A DNA stretch of 64,000 nt. Origin: Stenogyne calaminthoides (lineage: Eukaryota > Streptophyta > Magnoliopsida > Lamiales > Lamiaceae). The position numbers and the translations under genes are program-made. Under the pieces are notes generated by a model. The model was not told where the DNA came from. It was given only the letters and a program-made list of their open reading frames with translations, and made no database searches. The stretch lies in contig JBBCBC010000016.1 in assembly GCA_037126765.1 (NCBI GenBank), positions 17,782,728 through 17,846,727 of the forward strand, read 5' to 3'. Shown piece by piece: positions 1-12,429 of this stretch. The stretch's first letter is position 1. Each line of letters starts with the position of its first letter.

Positions 1-1423
1 GAAATTCACTATCAACTTCGAGCTTTACGACTACCTCGTAGTTTACTTACTCAACTCGGCCCTGAGTTTTCTGACTACTCCACGTAGTTTACTTACTCAA
101 CCCGACCTTGAGTTTTCTGACTACCTCCGTAGTTTACTTACTCAAATCACACACAAGCTTTCAGACTACCCCTGTAGCTTACTAACTTCTCCTCTAGAGT
201 TTTCTGACTACTCCGCGTAGTTTACTAACTCTTTACAACTCTTCTCACCAACAAACACACTCCAACTACCTTCTCAAGGGTTTGGGGTTTCTCGGTTGGT
301 TTCCAACTAGGATGAGATATCCTTTACAATGAAGCACAATGCAAAGGGTTAGGATATCTCGACTAAGCTTTGGATAAATCTTATCAATCTAGGCTTAGTG
401 TAGTGAGCTCTCTTCAATATAGAAGCACTTGGGAAATTCTAAGTTTTTCGAGTGCTTTAACTTTTGCAAGAATAAGTTTGAGCTCTTGAGTTGCGTATAA
501 ATTTCCCGTAACCTTACAATGTAGAGGGTCACCAGTATTTATAGGCATACACCAAGGTCACTCTTGAAAACTATCCGTTGGAGAGATAGCTTCGTGAGTT
601 TCCTCTTAAGGTGTGTGAGAAACGGCTATATTTAGGGTTTGAACATCCCTAACACGATTTAGGCAAATAACCTTTTACGTAGCCGGTCTTCACTTTTTGC
701 AGTCTGGAACTTTGTACATCTGACATCTTTTTCAAATGACTTGTCATTTTATCGATGTCGGTGATGGTACAATGTTGTCTTCCTCTTTTTGACTTTTGTC
801 TCCAGTTAAAGGTAGACACCTTCAACGGCTCTTTTGGTTACAAACTCTGAGCTTGATATAACCTTAACAACACTTCTTACTTAGTTCCTTTTGTCTGTAT
901 TTGAATGTCTTGGCAATATCTAACTTCTTAAGGAATCGCGATCTTCTCAGTATTGCATCCTTCAGATAGATATATTCAGTGTCTCGGAACATTCGAGTTC
1001 ATCATCGAGCATTCATACATTCTTGAGTCTTCATAATTACTGTGGCCTTCTTGATTCTTGATCTTCAGTCTTCAATCTTCAGTCTTGTGAATTCAGAATC
1101 TTCTGATTCTTCAGGGTCTTCTGAGTCTTCAGGGTCTTCTGAGTCTTTATAGTTTATATAGATCGATGTCTTCGATTCTTCGTCTTTGAGTCTTGATTTC
1201 AAGATATCACCGAAGTTTTGGATACTTCAGAAGCATACCGAGTTCTTCAGATTCTTCAGAACCTATCCTGAACTATATCTGCTGACTATACATTTTGCAG
1301 ATAACATCCTGAGTACTCTAAAACTGAATCCTGACTCAACTATCAAGATCATTCTGATCATGTCATACTCAGGGGTTTTGGGATCTTAATCAAAATCATA
1401 TATATTAAATTCATCTCCCAACA
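1..1423 (-). mobile_element. Partial LTR of a Sirevirus-like copia element
   Basis: The stretch matches the LTRs of the two large copia elements at 5584-7693 and 17063-19107 along its length. It includes the tandem ACTAC..GTAGT units (about 20-240), the TATA box (536-543, minus strand) and the terminal ATCTCCCAACA, which is the reverse complement of the LTR start TGTTGGGAGAT. The base after 1423 is not the polypurine tract that follows a 3' LTR in this family. It is therefore either the 5' LTR of a minus-strand element lying left of the window, or a solo LTR. Confidence 0.85.
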
Positions 1424-3709
1424 GTTAGTTTAATAGATTGACAAAGGAGCGTTTTTGCGATAGCAATATCTCTGTTTTCTTGGTTGTGTTTTTTGGATAT
1501 GGATTCATAGATTATGTGCTTGTGTTGTTGGAGGCTGAAGATGTTTTTTTTTATTTAATTCGCCTAGGGCATGGAAATGCTTGTTTGTAGATTTGATAAT
1601 GAGGTGGATTTGATGAACACAATAACCCAATTAGACATTCTAGTGCTTTTGTTGATGTTGAAGAAATGAAGAGGTTTACCGAGGATTTTGTTTTTGGTTT
1701 TGATTTTGAAGATTTTTGGCGAGTGATACTTTTTAATAAATTAACTGATACTATTTAATAAAAAAATCGATATTGTTTGGGACTATTCGGAAAAAGTTTG
1801 GGACCGTTTTTGTCAAAATTTTGAGAAACTTATTTGGGACCAAAAGTGACGAAAAACTTAACGTCCGTCTTGACGGTAGGACCATTTGTGCAACGAAAAA
1901 AACTTTTGGGACTATATTTACAAAACTTGAAGAATTTCGAAACAAGTGCGTGTTTGGTGGGACCAAAAATGCAATTTTCTCTTTTTATAAACGAGGAGTT
2001 GGTCTTCTGACCTTTATAAACGAGTAAAGTAGAATTGATCTTTCAGAAGTTGCATATTAACTTGTTTAGTGATTTAATTACTTATTATATTTAATTTTGA
2101 CAAACATGTCCCCACTGAGCTGTGGTTTCCTCACCCCTTCTTATTTCCCCCATTTCATATTAAGAGCCGACCACGTACGACGGAGGATGCATAGCTTGAA
2201 GATTTAATAAACTCCAATTTAATTTTATATCTTTCATCATGTTTGAGATTTAACTGTACATTTTTTTAATATTATTTAAACTCAAAATTTTAAATTGTGA
2301 TTTTTTTTATAAATTTTAGTTGATATTAGTCCGAAATTACTTTATTTTAAAAGGCTTCCTTAAATTTTTATAATTAAATTTAAATATTTCTTTCTAGTCA
2401 TGCCCTTGATCATATTTCAGCACATAAAAATTCTTGTTAAATTCCTTTTAAACTAGTTAAATCACTTTTTGATATACAAGTCTTATTTATGAAAATTCGG
2501 GGCATGACAGTCAACTACACTACTTAGTGACAAAATATTGTGTAGCTATCAAAACCGAATCAATCAAGAGTGTTAACTCTCAATACATCAAGCATTTCAT
2601 TTGTTTGAAAACCGCAATCTGCAGTGAGATCATCATAGCAAAGAACTCATCAGAGTAAAAAGATAAGAATACACAAATGCCATGATCAACCCCATTTGTT
2701 TCATTCTTACGTGCCAGTCTCTTAATATATTTTACATGTTTATCTTGGTTGTTAGGCCTATTTTATGTTGGCAGCAACTCTAAGTTAGTAGCCCAAAAAT
2801 TTTCCCATGTGGCTTTGGCCCAAACATTTAAATCCCTATTATCTCTCTATCTTCTCACTTTCCTAATGTTGTAGGCAGCCTCCCCCTTCTTCTCAATTAC
2901 TTCTCGACTGATTTGATTTCCCTCTGTCATGCCATAAACTATAGAATTTCCAACGGATTTGGGCGCTCCACACGACTCTAAATTGAGGGCTTTGATGAAT
3001 GTTTTGAATATCCTTTGAAACAAGCAATTAAAGAAAGTAAGAAGAGAGAGAGAGAGAGAGAGAGAGAGCTATAGGCGAGTGAGGGGTGAGAGAGAGAGAG
3101 AGTTGACCTTTGTGTTTACTCCATTCATCGTGTGAAATCCCCATTTGAGAATCTAAGGTTCTGAGCCCAGTTATCTTTTCTATTATTTTTTCAGGATCAA
3201 TTGGACGAAAGAGGAGCGGTGGAGACGGTGACCCAAAATCCAAACATTGATATTTCTTTGGGAACAAGGGTCTTTATATTTTCCTAATATAAATAAGTGT
3301 AAGTTGGTAATTCTACAAACAGTCTTAATTTACGATAGATAATATAATTAAAACACGTTCATATTAGGCAGTGGCTTAGCTAGTTAATCAGTACTCTTAC
3401 AATATTACAACGTTAATTTATTGTGATTATAAACATTTAATGAAAAAGCTATTAATTTACTTAAGGTTATCATATTCTTTTAAAGCAATAGGTAAGTGTT
3501 ATTACACTTTTTAAAAAATAGCACCTGAGTTTAAATTGTAAATAATTTTGAGTATTTTTCAAGGAAAAATAAATTGGATTGTGATTTCAATTTTTTACTC
3601 GAAGTAAAGAAAACTAAATCTTCAATATAAGAAATGTATTTAAAATAAAAAATTAGATCCACTAATGAAAATTCAGAGATACATGCGCTCGCGGTTCATG
3701 CGACCAATA
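1424..3709. other. Intergenic, no gene seen
   Basis: AT-rich sequence with no supported coding region. About 1745-2030 is rich in GGGACC/GGTCCC words with open frames on both strands, as in some non-autonomous transposons, but I found no clear terminal repeats or target duplication. A GA microsatellite lies at 3041-3103. Confidence 0.5.
3041..3103. repeat. (GA)n microsatellite
   Basis: Two GA runs (about 3044-3069 and 3089-3103) are separated by a short GAGTGAGGGG spacer. The runs give an artificial Leu-Ser repeat in a minus-strand frame. Confidence 0.9.
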
Positions 3710-3717
3710 GGCTCGAT

Positions 3718-4290
3718 CAGGGGCGGAGCCATGCTTATGGCTGGGGTGGCCATGCCCCCCCCCCAAATTTCTTCCCTCAGCTATTATACATATGTGCATT
3801 AGTTCTTTCAACTTTGATATACAAGAAATACAAAGGAGAGTGTATACATGTTATACATTGCATAGTAATTGCAGATTTAGTTGGGCTCTTGAAAAATAGC
3901 TGAATTATTTAAGAGTTGGCCCAATTCTAAATAATTAGTTAGATTGAGTGGTTTATTCGTTAGCATTAAATTTAACCTTTCAAATTTCGCTATATTTGTA
4001 AATTGTTATTAATACTATTACTATATAAATTGATATTTATATCATTTAATGTTATACTCAAGTTATAAATGTAGCGATATTAATTGATAAGTGCTATATT
4101 ATTAGTTTTATGAACAATTTTCACCGAAAACCCGCTCTTTAAGAACATACTTATATTTTTTGAGATATTTAATGAAAAAACATTAATTAATATTAGTGTA
4201 AATATAAAATATCTAAATTTTATTATTAAACACATAAATATTGAATTATATATTTTGGCCCCCAGGTTAATCATCCTGGCTCCACCCCTG
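3718..4290. mobile_element. hAT-type MITE with 8-bp target duplication
   Basis: The ends are inverted: CAGGGGCGGAGCCA at 3718 and TGGCTCCACCCCTG ending at 4290, one mismatch in 14. Both flanks carry the identical 8-bp duplication GGCTCGAT (3710-3717 and 4291-4298). An 8-bp duplication with CAGGGGYGGAGCC termini is characteristic of plant hAT elements. The 573-bp interior has no transposase frame, so it is non-autonomous. Confidence 0.93.
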
Positions 4291-4298
4291 GGCTCGAT

Positions 4299-5583
4299 TA
4301 TTAATTCCCTTAAACTGAGTTATATTCTTATCCCAGGCTTTAATAGTCGTATAAGTGAATCTCATATAAGTGAATCTCCTCTCTCTCTAAATTCCCCTAA
4401 ATCCTCGAAATTCAAGAACATTCTGGAACGCTCATTCAAGAAATTCCCGAATAATTTTTCTCCTTCTCCCTCACATGACGGTGGCGGCGAGCCAGTTAAC
4501 ATACGAGGGAATAACTCCCTATGATCAAGAAGATAACGACGCCTTACGTTTCAGAGTAATGATTTCTAAACGTGTGATCATTACTAGCATAACGGAGGAA
4601 TGGAAGAATTGCCCTTGTGATCAGAGATCATCGACGCAAATAATGATTTATCAAAGGCCGTGGCGTTCGTGTTCTTGGTTTGAAATAGATGTCTCATAGC
4701 AAGAATAAGGAGAAGAATGAAATAAATGTCTTATAGCAAGAATTCGGAGGAGAATTCCACCAGCAGCTTATGAATATTTAAATATTTATATGTCTATATA
4801 TTTTACTTTGCTGCAAAATTTTCGTTTAATTCTGGCGAGTCGCCTATTCAAACGCTGGCCCCTCCCTTTTCCAACTTTTTTTTTCATACTTCATTATATA
4901 TTTTCAATTCTTTTACCAAACTCAATCTAATTCTTTTTATTTTTTATACTTCATTATATATTTTTAATTCTTTTACCAAACTCAAATATGTTGTTGCTAT
5001 CCAATTCTAAAGTTATATGTTTGCAATTCCTTTATCAATTCATGTATTCTAAATTTTCTTAAAAATTCAAATCCTTCCTAATCTTTCTCAATATTTTTTC
5101 AATTATTTTATCAATTAAATCAAAATGTTTGAACACAATAACATTTCCTAATCTATTCTTTAAAAACATAACTAAATCAAGTAGTGAGTACATAAGAACC
5201 TCTTACAAGATTCTAAAAGGTATGGTGTAAAAACCAATACCAAAACAATCATTTCACTCAAGTGACTAGTGATCTTATTCAACCTAACACTCGAACTACT
5301 TAGACAAAATCAATACTGATAGGAATGTTGGAATACATTCGATCATTAAAATTAAAATAATATCGACCCTCACACTCCAAGATGTTACAAACACACAAGG
5401 TTGTGTCTTGGATACTACTCTCTAAAGTTTATATAAGAATAATTTTGATATCACTTTTCCTCCATGTAGAAGAGAAAAAACTCTCTCTCTCAAATTTTGA
5501 TATTCCATGCATTGTGTATATATAGACCACATAATTCAACTGTATTTCCCATCAACTAAGCAGTTTGGGAAGCCTAGGAAACT
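4299..5583. other. Intergenic, no gene seen
   Basis: AT-rich flank left of element 1. It contains a 60-bp tandem duplication (4881-5000). Short frames around 4299-4699 show no recognisable domain. Confidence 0.5.
4881..5000. repeat. 60-bp tandem duplication
   Basis: Two units offset by exactly 60 bp share ACTTCATTATATAT and AATTCTTTTACCAAACTCAA with few differences. Confidence 0.85.
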
Positions 5584-7693
5584 TGTTGGTCGAGTCTTAC
5601 ACGTGTATGGGGGGGGGGGAATACACGTGTTCAGTATTTTTAAAACTTTTCTTACTGAGGTCAGCTCGGGTCAGGTTGTCCTGATGATTTGGTCCTGAGA
5701 AGCACAAATCGCTCTGAGTCAAAGTCTCATCGAGATGTGATCCCGAAATGCTTTCGATACCTCGATAATCCCAACCGAGTCCTGAAGTTTTTTAGAGATC
5801 CCGAGTTGCTTGGATCGATAACTAACTTATTGAACCCTCGTAAGAGTAAGTTCGGTTTGGTAACTATCTCGTTCTAGCTACTCGGATGTCTTGAATGGTT
5901 GGCCCTTAGATTATACTCATTTTAAGCTTTTCTTTGAAAAACCTTCCTTTAATGGAATAGTGATTAGACTGTGATTCAATTTATATGCAACTTTCAGTGG
6001 ATTGATTCCAACTGAAATATCAGTGAAAATATGCTTTTAAAACAAAGTAATGCAACAGATAAGTCAAGCAAAACAGAAAGCAAAGAACACAAAGAAATTA
6101 TAGTGGTTCGTAGACTCAAGCTCCTACGTCCACTCTCCCCATCTCTTGGAGAAATTCACTAATAACTTCCTAAGGCTTTACGACTACCTCTCAGAGTTTA
6201 CTAACCTTTCTAATTTTGAGCTTTACGACTACCTCTGTAGTTTACTAACTCAAAACTCAAACAAGCTTTACATACATCCAAGATAGATTACTCACTTCTT
6301 CTCTAGAGCTTTCTGACTACCTCAATGTAGTTTACTAACTCTTTACAACTCCAATCTCACCAACAATCACACTCAAACTACCTTACAAAGGGCTTGGGGT
6401 TTCTTGGTTGGTTTCCAACTAGGATGAGATATCCTTTACAATAAAGAACAATGAAAAGGCTAGGATATCTTGACTAAGCTTTGGATATGTCTTATCAAGC
6501 TAGGCTTAGTGGAATGAGCTCTCTTCGATTTAAAGCACTTGGGAAATTCTTGGTTTTTCGAGTGCTTCAACTTGCAATAATAAGTTTGAGCTCTTGAGTT
6601 GCTTACAAATTTCCCGTAACCTTACAATGTAGAAGGTCACAAGTATTTATAGGCATACACCAAGGTCACTCTTGAAAAACTATCCGTTGGAGAGATAACT
6701 TTGTGAGTTTCCTCTTATGGTGTGTGAGAAACGGCTATTTTTAGGGTTTGACACTCCCTAACACGTTTTAGGCAATAACCTTTCATGTAGTCGGTCTTCA
6801 CTTTTTACAGTCTGGAACTTAGTACTTCTGACATCTTTTTTCAAATGACTTTGTCGTTGTCGATGTCGGTATGGTACGATCTTTGTCTTCCTCTTTTTGA
6901 GTTTTATCTCCAGCTAAAGGTAGACAACTCAACGGCTCTTTTGGTTACAATCTCTGAGTTGATATAACCTTAACAACACTTTGTCTTAGTTCCTTTTGTC
7001 TGCATTTGAATGTCTTGGGCAATATCTATTTTTCCAAGGAATCGCGATCTTCTCAGTATTACATCCTTCAGATAGATATTTTCAGTGCCTCGGAACATTC
7101 GGGGTTTCTCTTGAGCATTGATGCATTCTTGAGTCTTGATAATTCTTTGTGCCCCGATATTCTTGATCTTGATTCTTGATCTTACATCTACGTGTCTTGA
7201 GTCTTACGAGTCTTGAGGTCTTACGAGTCTTGGCGTCTTACGAGTCTTGGCGTCTTACGAGTCTTCCACGATATCTTGGTGATATCTTGAGTCTTCATCT
7301 TGAGTCTTGATTCCTCGATTTCATCTTGAGTCTTGATATCTCGATTTCTGCTTGAGTCTTGATATCTCGATTTCTGCGAGTCTTGATATCTCGATTTCAC
7401 TTTGAGTCTTCAATATCTCAGTTTCACACTAAGTCTTTAGTTTCTTCGTTTCATCTTTTGAAACTTGAAACTTCGATTTAAATCTTGAAACCGGTATCTT
7501 GAAAACTTTACGAGTTCTTGATCTTTAGATCTAACTTTGATCTATATCTGTTGACTATACATTTTGCAGATAACATCCTGAATACTCTAAAACTGAATCC
7601 TGACTCAACTATCAAGATTATCCTGAACATGTCATACTCAGGGGTTTTGGGATCTAATCAAAATCATATCTTTATTAAATCCATCTCCCAACA
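5584..7693 (-). repeat. 3' LTR of element 1
   Basis: The LTR is 2,110 bp. On the minus strand it starts TGTTGGGAGAT at 7693 and ends CCAACA at 5584. TATA box TATAAATA is at 6644-6651. Near its 3' end ACACGTGTAT and ATACACGTGT flank a run of 11 G. The stretch 5690-5900 differs from the partner LTR mostly at CAG/CTG trinucleotides. Confidence 0.9.
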
Positions 7694-7716
7694 ATTTCCC
7701 CCTTTTTGATGATGCC
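7694..7716 (-). other. Polypurine tract of element 1
   Basis: The minus strand reads GGCATCATCAAAAAGGGGG then AAAT, directly before the 3' LTR start. It would prime plus-strand DNA synthesis. The same motif precedes the 3' LTRs at 37170 and 34054. Confidence 0.85.
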
Positions 7717-8136
7717 AAAACCTATCTTGTTACAAACATACTTAACCTATACACAGGTTTCAGTTTATCCTATTACAAGATTGGTTATACCTCCCAACAA
7801 TTTCCATACATACTGAGAATCTCACAACAATTTCTTTAGTAATGAATCTCTCAAAGGATTCATCACCAAATACTTAATTTCTCAACAATTAATCTCAGAG
7901 ACAATCATTCAGGCATATCAAAATTAAAAGACATGTAAATAAGATAATGAGATATTATCTTTTGAGCATAAATGATAAGTTTTCATTGATGATAGGTAGA
8001 TTGTTACAAGTTACAATGAATCTTATCTAACAAAATAAAAAAGACAAAGAAAAGATAAAGGATTACATGAATCTTTTGAGTCTTCATCTTCTGAGTCTTC
8101 ATTCTGCTCTTCAGCTCGGCTCTTCAGTTTGGCTCT
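7717..8136 (-). other. 3' untranslated spacer of element 1
   Basis: Noncoding sequence between the post-pol ORF and the polypurine tract. It is homologous to 37194-37467 of element 2 and, in opposite orientation, to about 33770-34053 of the nested non-autonomous element. Confidence 0.7.
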
Positions 8137-11100
8137 TCAGTTCTGATCTTCCACCTCATCAGCAGGGACTTCAAGGTTGAACATTCCGTAATATCTTCTT
8201 TTCAACGCATCTCTCTCCTTGATGATATCAGGATTGTTCCCTGTCAGACCTAACTGAGTGGCGTACTGAGTGATTTCCTGTGAAATGGCTTTCTCATTTA
8301 CACAGCCATTCTCCAGCCTGGGAGGAGGGTACACGTATGGACCAGGGGCGGTTATCTGCACCTTTCCTTCATCCGCAAGATTTATCCATCCTTGAAGATA
8401 TTTTGGATAGAAGGTCAGAATATAGTCGATGAAAGCCTCATTCGGATCTGAGCTCTCCCCTCTCCATTCTCTGAGCACATCATAGTAGAACCAGAAAGTT
8501 CTCTTAATTTCTTCTCATGCATCGTTGAGATGGACTGGCATCCATTTGTCAACATGCGACCATTTCTGTGCTTTTGTGTTCCCTCTCCTCTTGCTTGCAA
8601 ACTTTTTGAACCCACTCCTTCTTTTCTGCTCTTCTTCTACCTTCTTTCTGATCACTAGTACACCAGAAACAGAAGCAACAGTTTTCTTCGCTTGTTCAAT
8701 CTGGAGTGTTTTCAGAGCGCTTCTGGTATTGAAGACCTTCTTCTTTGGCTCAACCTCAGAATCTTCAATATCCAGCATCAATTTCCTCTGAATTGGCTTA
8801 GAAGCCTTTGATCTTTTGCCCTCAAGCTCTTCCATCGCCGTAGCCTTTCTCTTGATGGGCATTTCAGCACCAACTAGGCTTGTACCAATCCTTCCTCAAC
8901 CACTCAGTTTCTCTATAACAACTTCCTGCATTGTTTCCTCTGAAACCTGAGTGTAGACTGACTTCTCAACCTTCTTGAACTTAAGCTTCTCAGTGGCTTC
9001 TATCTCCTTCATGGCTTCGGCAATGATTTTCTTTTCAGCATCTTTTACAACCTTGCCTTTCAGAGTATGTTCCAATAAAACCCTGAGATCAGCTCCAGGT
9101 CTTTCCCCCTTCTTGGAACCATACTCTGGCAGAAGCCTGGAGAGTGCTATGTGTCCATATGGTATTGTTCTTTACTGACACTCCGCACCTCCCCTACCAT
9201 ATGATCTTGCTCCTCCTCGAGCCTTCTGAGGTGGTTCTTCACCACAGAGAATTCTTCAGACAGATGAGCAAATTGGCTTGAGAGAGCTTCCTTGAACATG
9301 TCTGTCATCTTGGCCATGAGCATTGAGCTCATTTCCTCAACAACGTTCTTCACCAGCATCTCATTCTTCTCAACCAACTTTGCTTCTAGAATCTGAGTCT
9401 GCTCCTGATGCTTCTGCTTCAGATCTGCATTAAGCTCAGCCTTGACCCCCTCCATCTTATCTTCTAATTTTCCTTCCATGAAGGTCAGCTTGTCTGTCAG
9501 AGTATCTGAAGCTGCACCAGTTCTGAAGAAGAACTCAATTTTTCAAACTTCTGAGCTTGGTTGGCCAATGCCTCCTCGATCTGAGCAACTTTGGTCAGGA
9601 TCGGCTCAACCTTCTCCAGCTTCACCATCAGCTGGGTGAGATCAATCTCGGGAGTATATCTGATCGGCTATGCCTCCTGAGTTGGCTGTTCATCCTGAGT
9701 CTCAGTCTGAACCTGAGCTTCAGTTTGAACTGGAGCTTCAGACTCAGTCTGAGTCTGGGATTCACCCCGAGCTTGGGTGTCCACCTGAGCCTCAGTCTGC
9801 ATATCAGACATTACAGATTTAAAGGTAGGAACTTCAGTAATCCTGACATAATTATTAATAGTGTCAAAAGTTACCTGAAGGCTAACTTCAGTCTGAGGAT
9901 GTTCGACAGCAGCCTGATCAGCATCAGTTGAGTCTTTATCCTTCTGAGATTGACTCTCATCATCCCCTTGTTGGTCCCCATCCTGAGATTTGTCTTTGGA
10001 GCTCGGGGCACCAACTTCAGCAATCCTCTTAGCAACCTTCCTCTTCACAAGCTCATCAAAGTCTGAGATTTTCATCCTGAGCTTGGTTTTCCTGAACCCT
10101 GAGAATTCAGTGAGAAAAGTTGTCTCCTCATTCCACCAGTCTTCGCCTCTGAATGAAGCAATGTTGAGCATCTCCGGAAGAGTCTGGTTGAGGATGTAGA
10201 CCGTTGACCTCAATCTGAAGAAGATGTCTTGGAGGTCAGGGAATGAGCTAAGCTCAGGGTAGCGGTCAAGAATGAACCATTCCCCCTTGCTTCGCCATTC
10301 GGTATCTTCAGCTTCACCTTTCTTGAGCATCGGGCTTTCAGGTTCAGTTGGAAATTCTGTTGAAAGATCGACTAACAGCTCATTCAGGAGCTCATCAAGA
10401 TTCATTGGCTCCTGAGGCTCAGCAAACTCTGAGGTTTGGGCAGGCAGCTCCTTAGTTTGAATCTGACTTGGTTCTGAGGTCTGAGCTGGCGCCTCCTCAG
10501 TGGGAAAATCAGTTTGCTCTGAGAACTGAGCGGGCACTTCCTCAGAGGGAATCTGAACATTCTCTGAGGTCTGAGCAGGCACTTCCTCAGCAGGAATCTG
10601 TACTTGCTCTGAGGTCTGAGGTCCTTCGAATATTTCTTGAGAAAACTTATCAGAACTAAGCGACGTCTCAAGAACCTCAGAGAAGACTTGCTCCTTAGTT
10701 TGATCCTGTGCCTTTGAGATAGCCTGAGCCAATACGAGTAAAGGCGATTTCTGAGCAGTTTGGCTCTCAGGCTGAATCTCCTCAGTCTCACTTTCCTCAT
10801 CTTCATCAGTGAGAACCACCATTCTTTTGCGCTTTGGAGCAAGGGTTTTCTGCTTCTTCAATTTCTCACCCTGCTCCTTCTTGGCATCCAACAAAACCTT
10901 CCCCCTGGTTTGTTGGCTTTCTTCAGCAGCAGCCGCAACTGGTGATTCCACTTTCTTCTCTTTCTTTCCCTTGATTGTCCTCTTTGCAGCAATGGGCTTG
11001 AACATTACCTTGGACTTAGGGAATGAAGTAGATTCGGAAAAGATATCCTCCTCCTCTCGGCACATCTCCAAAATAAAAGCTATTTTGGTGGCATGGAGGA

Positions 11101-11763
11101 TCCTGCCTTTGATCGATATCACCCCATCCTCCATTTTTATGACCTTGGCTTGCTCACTAACCACCTTGATCAAATATTTCAACCAGTTAAACTCCTTGTG
11201 GGTGAGTCCTCAATCGCCGCCATCAGTCGGAGTTTGGGAGTGCTGATCTGCTCAAAGCTTCCAGATCGACTCATGATGCACTTTCCAACGATATCCATCA
11301 ATACTCTGCACTTCGGCTTTAGATGCCGCTTATGCAGAGTTGCCTCAAACTTAACAGGATTCTCAGTAATCCCATCAAGATACTCTTGCTCCCGTCCAAA
11401 CATATACAATGAGGGATCATCTCCCCTATCGCACAACTCAAAAACGTCGTTTAAATTCTTAGGGACGATATAGAGCTCTCGAACAAAATCCACATATTTC
11501 ATCGATTGTTCAAGATGAGAAACAGAAATCTTGGACTCTATACAATCATCCTCATCTATTTCCAAATTAGTGACAAACTCTATTACCTCGGGAGTATACT
11601 CCGCCTCCGGTCGGTTCGCGACAAGATTCGTCAGTTTCGCCAATCGGATTAAATGGAGCGCTTCTTCTTCGTGCTTGGCATTGGTGATACTCTCCAAAGA
11701 AACCACGTACTCAGACCATGGCTTATTTGTTTCGGCTAATCTTTCGAATATGGTAGGAGCCAT
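8137..11763 (-). pseudogene. Post-pol sense ORF of element 1 (broken)
   Basis: Large ORF on the same strand as gag-pol, starting at Met 11763 and ending near 8137, now in five or more pieces (11763-11179, 11182-9668, 9479-9147, 8862-8515, 8478-8137). The N-terminal ~190 residues form a predicted globular, helical domain ending ..CIMSRSGSFEQISTPKLRL. Then follow a basic KKEKK-rich linker, a low-complexity acidic section with 15-residue repeats (about 10430-10640), a conserved block with WRSKGE and FRGEDWWNEET, a coiled coil (VVKNHLRRLEEEQDHM) and a basic C-terminal block (FKKFASKRRG). No transmembrane segment or retroviral domain is visible. Its position matches the env-like or additional ORFs of Sireviruses; function unknown. 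It resembles undescribed transposon proteins I recall from asterids. Confidence 0.75.
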
Positions 11764-12429
11764 TTGAGATTTGAAGATTTAGGGTTTGAAGCTTTTCTGG
11801 GTAAAAGGATTTATTTGCAGAGGGTTTTGGGAGTGAAGGATTCAATAAAATTTGGCTTGAATGGCTTTCAAAGGAATATATAGCTCGAGATCGTGGGAAA
11901 TCGTACCGGTTTGGTGAAAAACAACGGTTAAGATTAATCCACGATTAATCGGGTATGCGAAGGGTCGATCTCCGAAAAGTAAGCCGCCATTTTATCCTTA
12001 TTGGTGATTAAATGTAACAGAGCATTTAATGACTGTTGACCTTCTTAGGAATTTCAAAGATCCCGCCCAAAAACATTCCTCAGGTGTTTTGTATTTATTG
12101 CAAATGATTACTGAGTTTCACTTAAGCAATAAATGAGTCGCATGAGTCATTACTTCTTCAGACTAATTTCCCTCTATCAGTCTTACTGAGTATTGACCTT
12201 GATAAAATGTCAGTATGATACTGAGTACTGAATGGGTTCAGTATAATACTGAGTACTGACCTTCAGTAAATCTGAGTTTCCTGAGACTCAGTTCAGTATT
12301 TCCATTTTATCCTGAGTTTCTCAGTAGAATTCTGAGAAAACTTCATACATCTGAAAACCTTCAATTTTTCAGATTTTACTCTATACACCTGGATCCAACA
12401 TCCCTAATTCAACTTATAGTTCCTGAAAT
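11764..12429 (-). other. Spacer between pol and post-pol ORF, element 1
   Basis: Noncoding. It contains a conserved TATA box near 11873-11882 and, at about 12190-12300, tandem CAGTA/TACTG words that form overlapping short inverted repeats (CAGTATAATACTG, GAGTACTGA). The same layout is found at 40856-41575. Confidence 0.6.
11873..11882 (-). promoter_or_regulatory. TATA box upstream of post-pol ORF, element 1
   Basis: The minus strand reads CTATATATTC about 110 bp before the ORF start at 11763. The same box is at 40981-40991 in element 2, about 126 bp before its ORF, next to a conserved CCCACGA word. It may drive a separate transcript; this is inference. Confidence 0.4.

Noticed and set aside
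10..240. Regularly spaced repeats resembling a CRISPR array
   Set aside because: ACTAC..GTAGT units are LTR-internal tandem repeats, found in every LTR of the family, with similar spacers, in a plant genome.
1186..1389. Open frame near the LTR end
   Set aside because: It lies inside LTR sequence that recurs at 7518-7709 and elsewhere; the frame comes from repeated LTR sequence, not from a gene.
1751..2027. Overlapping frames on both strands, perhaps a transposon gene
   Set aside because: GGGACC-rich low-complexity sequence; no domain, no terminal repeats or duplication that I can confirm.
3028..3267. Minus-strand frame of 79 residues
   Set aside because: Its C-terminus is translated GA microsatellite (Leu-Ser repeat); the remainder matches no family.
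4255..4699. Two overlapping plus-strand frames of 74-89 residues
   Set aside because: No recognised domain, no plausible splice partners, and the first frame begins inside the hAT MITE.
9557..11246. Several plus-strand frames of 60-145 residues
   Set aside because: They are antisense shadows of the post-pol ORF's Glu/Gln-rich sequence.
8137..11763. Interpretation as a viral envelope gene
   Set aside because: No signal peptide, transmembrane or fusion features; only the position is env-like.
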